Assembly (NCBI GenBank): GCA_008711295.1
Contig: VUYV01000228.1
Coordinates: forward strand, 406,781 to 470,780
Direction of reading: 5' to 3'
DNA: 64,000 nucleotides
DNA from: Anarhynchus alexandrinus
Lineage: Eukaryota; Chordata; Aves; Charadriiformes; Charadriidae
Under the pieces are notes generated by a model, which saw only the letters and a list, made by a program, of their open reading frames with translations, ran no database searches and was not told where the DNA came from. Of this stretch, positions 60,401 to 64,000 are shown one piece after another (position 1 is the stretch's first letter; every line of letters starts with the position of its first letter). The position numbers and the translations under genes are program-made.

Positions 60401-63290
60401 GTGCCTATATTTGTGTCTGTATTTAATCTTACTATTCCATAAAGGTCTCTTTAGAGCAAAACTTGGCACAGCTAAGGGTTGAGTTCTATCTGAAGCAACA
60501 GGTCTAATACAACTGGAGCATTAATTTCTCTTCCCAGTTGCGCTTCAGTTTTCTTTTACAGCTGGCATTATTGCATGCTTTAGCAACTGGCTAAAAGAAA
60601 TCCTGCTGTTCTAACAGACCTATTTGTTTATGTAGGATATCTGGGGTTGAGTGAAATAAAGCTGGACCAGAATTGAGTTCAGTGGGACCCTTTCTGACCG
60701 TGGAATTAAATCGGATGCTTTCTCTTTCCTGTTCAGCTCTAATCTGCTCTGGGGCTTGCTCTGTCAGCTGTGCTCAGCTGATCAACATATACTGTTAAAG
60801 TGTTGTTTCTTGAGATGACTGACACAGGACATGGGACCAGCAGGATAAACCACTGTGCCCAATGACACAGTTTCACAGCTTACCCTCAGCCTCACTTAAA
60901 GTGCAGCCAGCTTAGCCAGTGCTTTTCACCTACGGCTGCTGTGAAGAGATTGTGAACGGTATTAAGGCTATCTTGTTTTAGATGCCCTTTACACAATGGG
61001 TAAAATCTGTAAACTGCAGCTCCAGTGTCAGCATCGTATCCAGCCATCTAAGCAAGCTAGTTGAGTGAAAACATCAAAGAATGCACTGGAGATTTATCTT
61101 CCTTTATTTTCTGTCCAGTGTTGAATTTGAAGCCTACTAGTAATTCCTAGCAATCTATCACTGGTGGCTGTGGACTTGCACCTGAGAAGGAAAAGTAGTA
61201 GGACTAATACTAAGGCATAGGATAAAAAGTTTGGGAAAAAACAGCTCTGTTCCTCTCTGACCCTGCAGTTGTGTTGACCACCCTTTGAGTCTGGGGCTTT
61301 GTATCTGTTAAAGACAAAATGACTGGGTTCTGTGTGGCCAGAACAACTTTCAAAAAAATAGACTGCAGGTGAGAAGCTGATATCCACCCACTTGAACTCT
61401 GGCTTCTGCTGGGATCATTGTGTAAGAAAGACTGGTCACTTCTTCTCGACCTCAAAAAATATTATTTCAGTTTTAAAGCATTACTAAGGACAAGGATACC
61501 CCTATGTTTCTGCCACTCTTTTGTCAAAGGCCATGTGGGTAGAAAGTTGATCAGAGGCTGCAAAACTACAGGGGTGAAATGGGAGATTGCATTTTCCACC
61601 TTTTTTACAAGAGAAAACCCCAAAATGTTCAGAGTCTCCACCGAGTTTATAATTAGAAACACATGGTACAGTGGACAGAAAGTGGATTTTCTAATTTCTA
61701 ATCCAATTTTTGTTACAAAATTATCTTTCAAGTGTTTGAAGTTATCGCCTGGCCCTGGCCTCTCCCATTCCTTCCAAACAAATTCAACGTGACATTGGTG
61801 TTATATTATTATCAAATGCACTATAACATGTAACAAGCCATGTAGACATGAACTCATGATACCCAGCTTAACAAGTTATTATATCAAGTATTTATTTTAA
61901 CTGGAAAGGCATTCTGTGTTTCACTCCTTTACCCAACACAGATCGAGGACTGTTACTGTTAACCACTAGATGCCACCGTTGCTCCTAGAGAAGCAGTCCA
62001 GTCTGTGTGTTAGTCTGTCCATAAAACCCCCAAAACCTTCAACAGATTTCCCCACGGTGTATGAAAATACTGGTATAGCATCCTCATAAGCAATGGAAGT
62101 AGCTTAGTGTCATACATTGTACGTCTGCAATCCCACAGCAATAACTTGTCTGAAAATCTGGGGCACCGTAGTTGATGGGGTTGTGTAGGTTTAGAGGAGC
62201 CCCTGCTACCGGAGGTCATCTTGCACATGACTTGCTGGGACCCAGCAACCCCCAACTGTTTGTGGGGAGCTGGGGGAAAGGAGTGGGAGATGGTATTTTT
62301 AAGTGGAAGACTTATATGGAAATCTGAGACACTCGTAATACTGATAATCCCTAATGCCATGGTAAGGGCTTTCTGAAGGACAGCCTTCCCCCTTAGCTTG
62401 TTGGCTGTTGGGAGCTCAGTGAAGACAGACCCAAGATCTGCCACCCTGTTGCTCACAGAACATCTCAGGTGGTATTTATGTTCCCGGACACATTGCTTGG
62501 GCTGTTTTTAGCAGTGACAGTGGAGCGCATATGCCTATGTCCCCCCTATCCAGTGCCTTGCTGCTTGGCAATATAAATGCTCCAGCCTGTGTGTGCGTAG
62601 GGAGGAGATGAATGATGGGCTGCTTTGGAAAGGATGCTCAGCCCTGGGAAACTAGAAAGTATGTGTCCTGAGTCTGATGTTCACACATCTCAAAAACACA
62701 AAGAGCACACAGTCTGCTCACTGCATATGGCTGAGGCACAAGGAAAAAATGAAAACTACTGCAAAAAGTGACTTCTTTGTAACTAAACACTATGCAGAGT
62801 AGGCTTTTTTCCTCGTTAGGTGGACAAAATAATTTCTGTCTTTTCGGAAAAAGGCTCAAAATTTTTCTCTCATGACTATTCCACTACTTTTGCTAGCATC
62901 ACACAATTCCAGCTTCCATACTCCTCATCTGTCTGACAATTGATAAAGTCACATGAACTGACAGACAATCCCATAGACTTAGCTACAAAGGTGGGTTGTT
63001 TTGCTGACAAATGATTAAAGACATGCTTCAGTAACTAGGATGACAAATGGATGTGAGGAAAAATTTATGGCTTTTGCTGGAGATTAGCATTTTGCACAAT
63101 GAGATTAAGGATGCATATATATAATGAGGTATATAAGGGAGATCTTAAACTTCAGAATTAAAGCTATCTCTACAGGGACAGTGGCCCGGACATTTAATTC
63201 CTGTTGTCAGTCATCCTGGGCTGTGGACAGTGAAGTCACCCTGAGGTCGGGAGGAGAAGGAAGCACTGTCCCAGCATCTTTGAGCTCGTG

Positions 63291-63309
63291 ATAATAATAA
63301 TAATAATAT
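63291..63309. repeat. (ATA)n microsatellite
   Basis: ATAATAATAATAATAATAT at the left shoulder of the CpG island. Confidence 0.9.
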
Positions 63310-63608
63310 ACTCGGGCTGCAGGAATCCTCGCCACAGGAAAAGACACGGTCAGGGAGGGCTGCAGGTCTTGGCTGGAATGTTGTTAACTGTTTGGGGCCA
63401 GGGAGCAGAAGGCAGAGCAGGGGCAGAGGAGACAGCTTCCCTCCTCCTGAAACTGCACCCCTGACCTGCCTCTCCACGACCACCCTTTGGATGAGAAACC
63501 AGGGCAGGACGGTCCTACCCGGCGCCCCGTGGCGGCCCTCGGGCGATGTGAAGGTGCGGACACAGATGAGCCCGCGGCCCCCCCGACGCGGCGGCGGGAG
63601 CGGGGCGC

Positions 63609-63609
63609 N
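63609..63609. other. Undetermined base in CpG island
   Basis: A single n in CGGGGCGCNTGGGTGG. GC-rich sequence is prone to unresolved calls. Confidence 0.95.
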
Positions 63610-64000
63610 TGGGTGGCGGCGCCACGGCGCGGGGGAGCCGCTAGCGGCACTTAAAAAAATCGTTTCCTTCCGGAGCGGTGGCGGCGGCTGCCACTTCCCC
63701 GCCGTGGCTCGGGAACCGGCGGCGTCCTCCGAGGTGAGGCGCTCGGAAGCCGCGGAGGAAGCCGGCGGAGCGGTGGGAGCGGGGGCCGCCACCGCCGCGT
63801 GGAGGAGGCTGAGCGGTGGGAGGGGCGGGGAGGGACCAGCCGCCGCGGTGACAAGGTGCCAGCGGAGCGGAGGGGCCGCCGCTAGCGCTCCGCCGTCCTC
63901 GCCGCCGCCCTCCCGCCCGGAGAAGTTTCACTCGGGAGCACCGCAGCCGCCCGGGCCGCCGCGGCGGGGCGGGGAGCCGCGGCGGGAGTCGCCGCGCCCG

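Larger units (their letters stand above)
53262..63200. other. AT-rich unique DNA up to the CpG island
   Basis: No recognised transposable elements in almost 10 kb, a low repeat density compared with 30-42 kb. Apart from one exon candidate (54820-54912) and a G-rich tract (57478-57491), no supported feature. The largest frame, 148 codons at 62010-62456 (-), has no domain. Segments such as 56500-56730 have the even complexity and homeobox-like TAATTA/ATCAATTAG sites often seen in conserved non-coding elements; this is only an impression. Confidence 0.4.
63201..64000. promoter_or_regulatory. CpG island, probable gene promoter
   Basis: GC content and CpG density rise sharply from about 63520 and stay very high to the window edge, against a strongly AT-rich background. 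GC-box-like GGGGCGGGGAG motifs lie near 63822 and 63965. An (ATA)n tract (63291-63309) and ATATATAATGAGG-type AT-rich DNA (about 63115-63140) precede it. Open frames of up to 193 codons on the minus strand (Pro/Arg/Ala-rich) are what GC-rich DNA gives by chance. In vertebrates such islands mark promoters and first exons. The direction of transcription and gene identity cannot be read from this edge, and no start codon can be chosen. Confidence 0.8.

Noticed and set aside
62010..62456. 148-codon minus-strand open frame
   Set aside because: Looks plausible at first but has no recognisable family, signal peptide or splice signals.
63211..63931. Long minus-strand frames in the CpG island
   Set aside because: Overlapping Pro/Arg/Ala/Gly-rich frames in several registers are normal by-products of GC-rich DNA.

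Overview
The window looks like avian nuclear DNA, mostly intergenic or intronic. The main evidence is the repeats: at least six CR1 LINE fragments, three of them ending in the bird CR1 3' tail (ATTCTATG-type octamers), plus endogenous-retrovirus (ERV) LTRs, one with a TGTCNTGGTTT terminus of a type I know from bird genomes. The background is AT-rich with few repeats. I see no bacterial-type genes, CRISPR array, tRNA or rRNA. Nearly all open frames are short chance frames.

Layout. 1-32 kb is AT-rich unique DNA with scattered CR1 pieces at 2.7-3.8, 8.5, 10.3, 11.7-12.0, 14.2 and 26.6 kb. An old L3/CR1-type LINE fragment lies at 22.3-23.2 kb, and a broken coding-like locus on the minus strand at 30.1-31.3 kb. 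A short three-copy repeat sits at 32.3 kb. From 33.35 to 35.9 kb there is a tandem array of about 138-bp units: 15 in one orientation, then 3 inverted. The array is followed by ERV and LINE insertions: an LTR on the minus strand (36.0-36.7 kb), a second LTR joined directly to the end of an env frame (36.8-37.6 kb), an ERV-like stretch (37.6-38.5 kb) and a long, dead CR1 (38.5-41.66 kb). Three longer (about 176 bp) units of the same tandem family follow immediately (41.66-42.08 kb).

42-63 kb is again mostly unique sequence, with a CACTACTCAGA-type minisatellite at 47.0 kb and a few weakly supported plus-strand exon candidates (47.4, 51.3, 52.8 and 54.8 kb) that do not join into one gene. The last 0.8 kb (63.2-64.0 kb) is a strong CpG island, probably the promoter or first-exon region of a gene whose body I cannot place. 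No genes here can be shown to work together. The most unusual structure is the inverted 138/176-bp array with its ERV/CR1 interruption.
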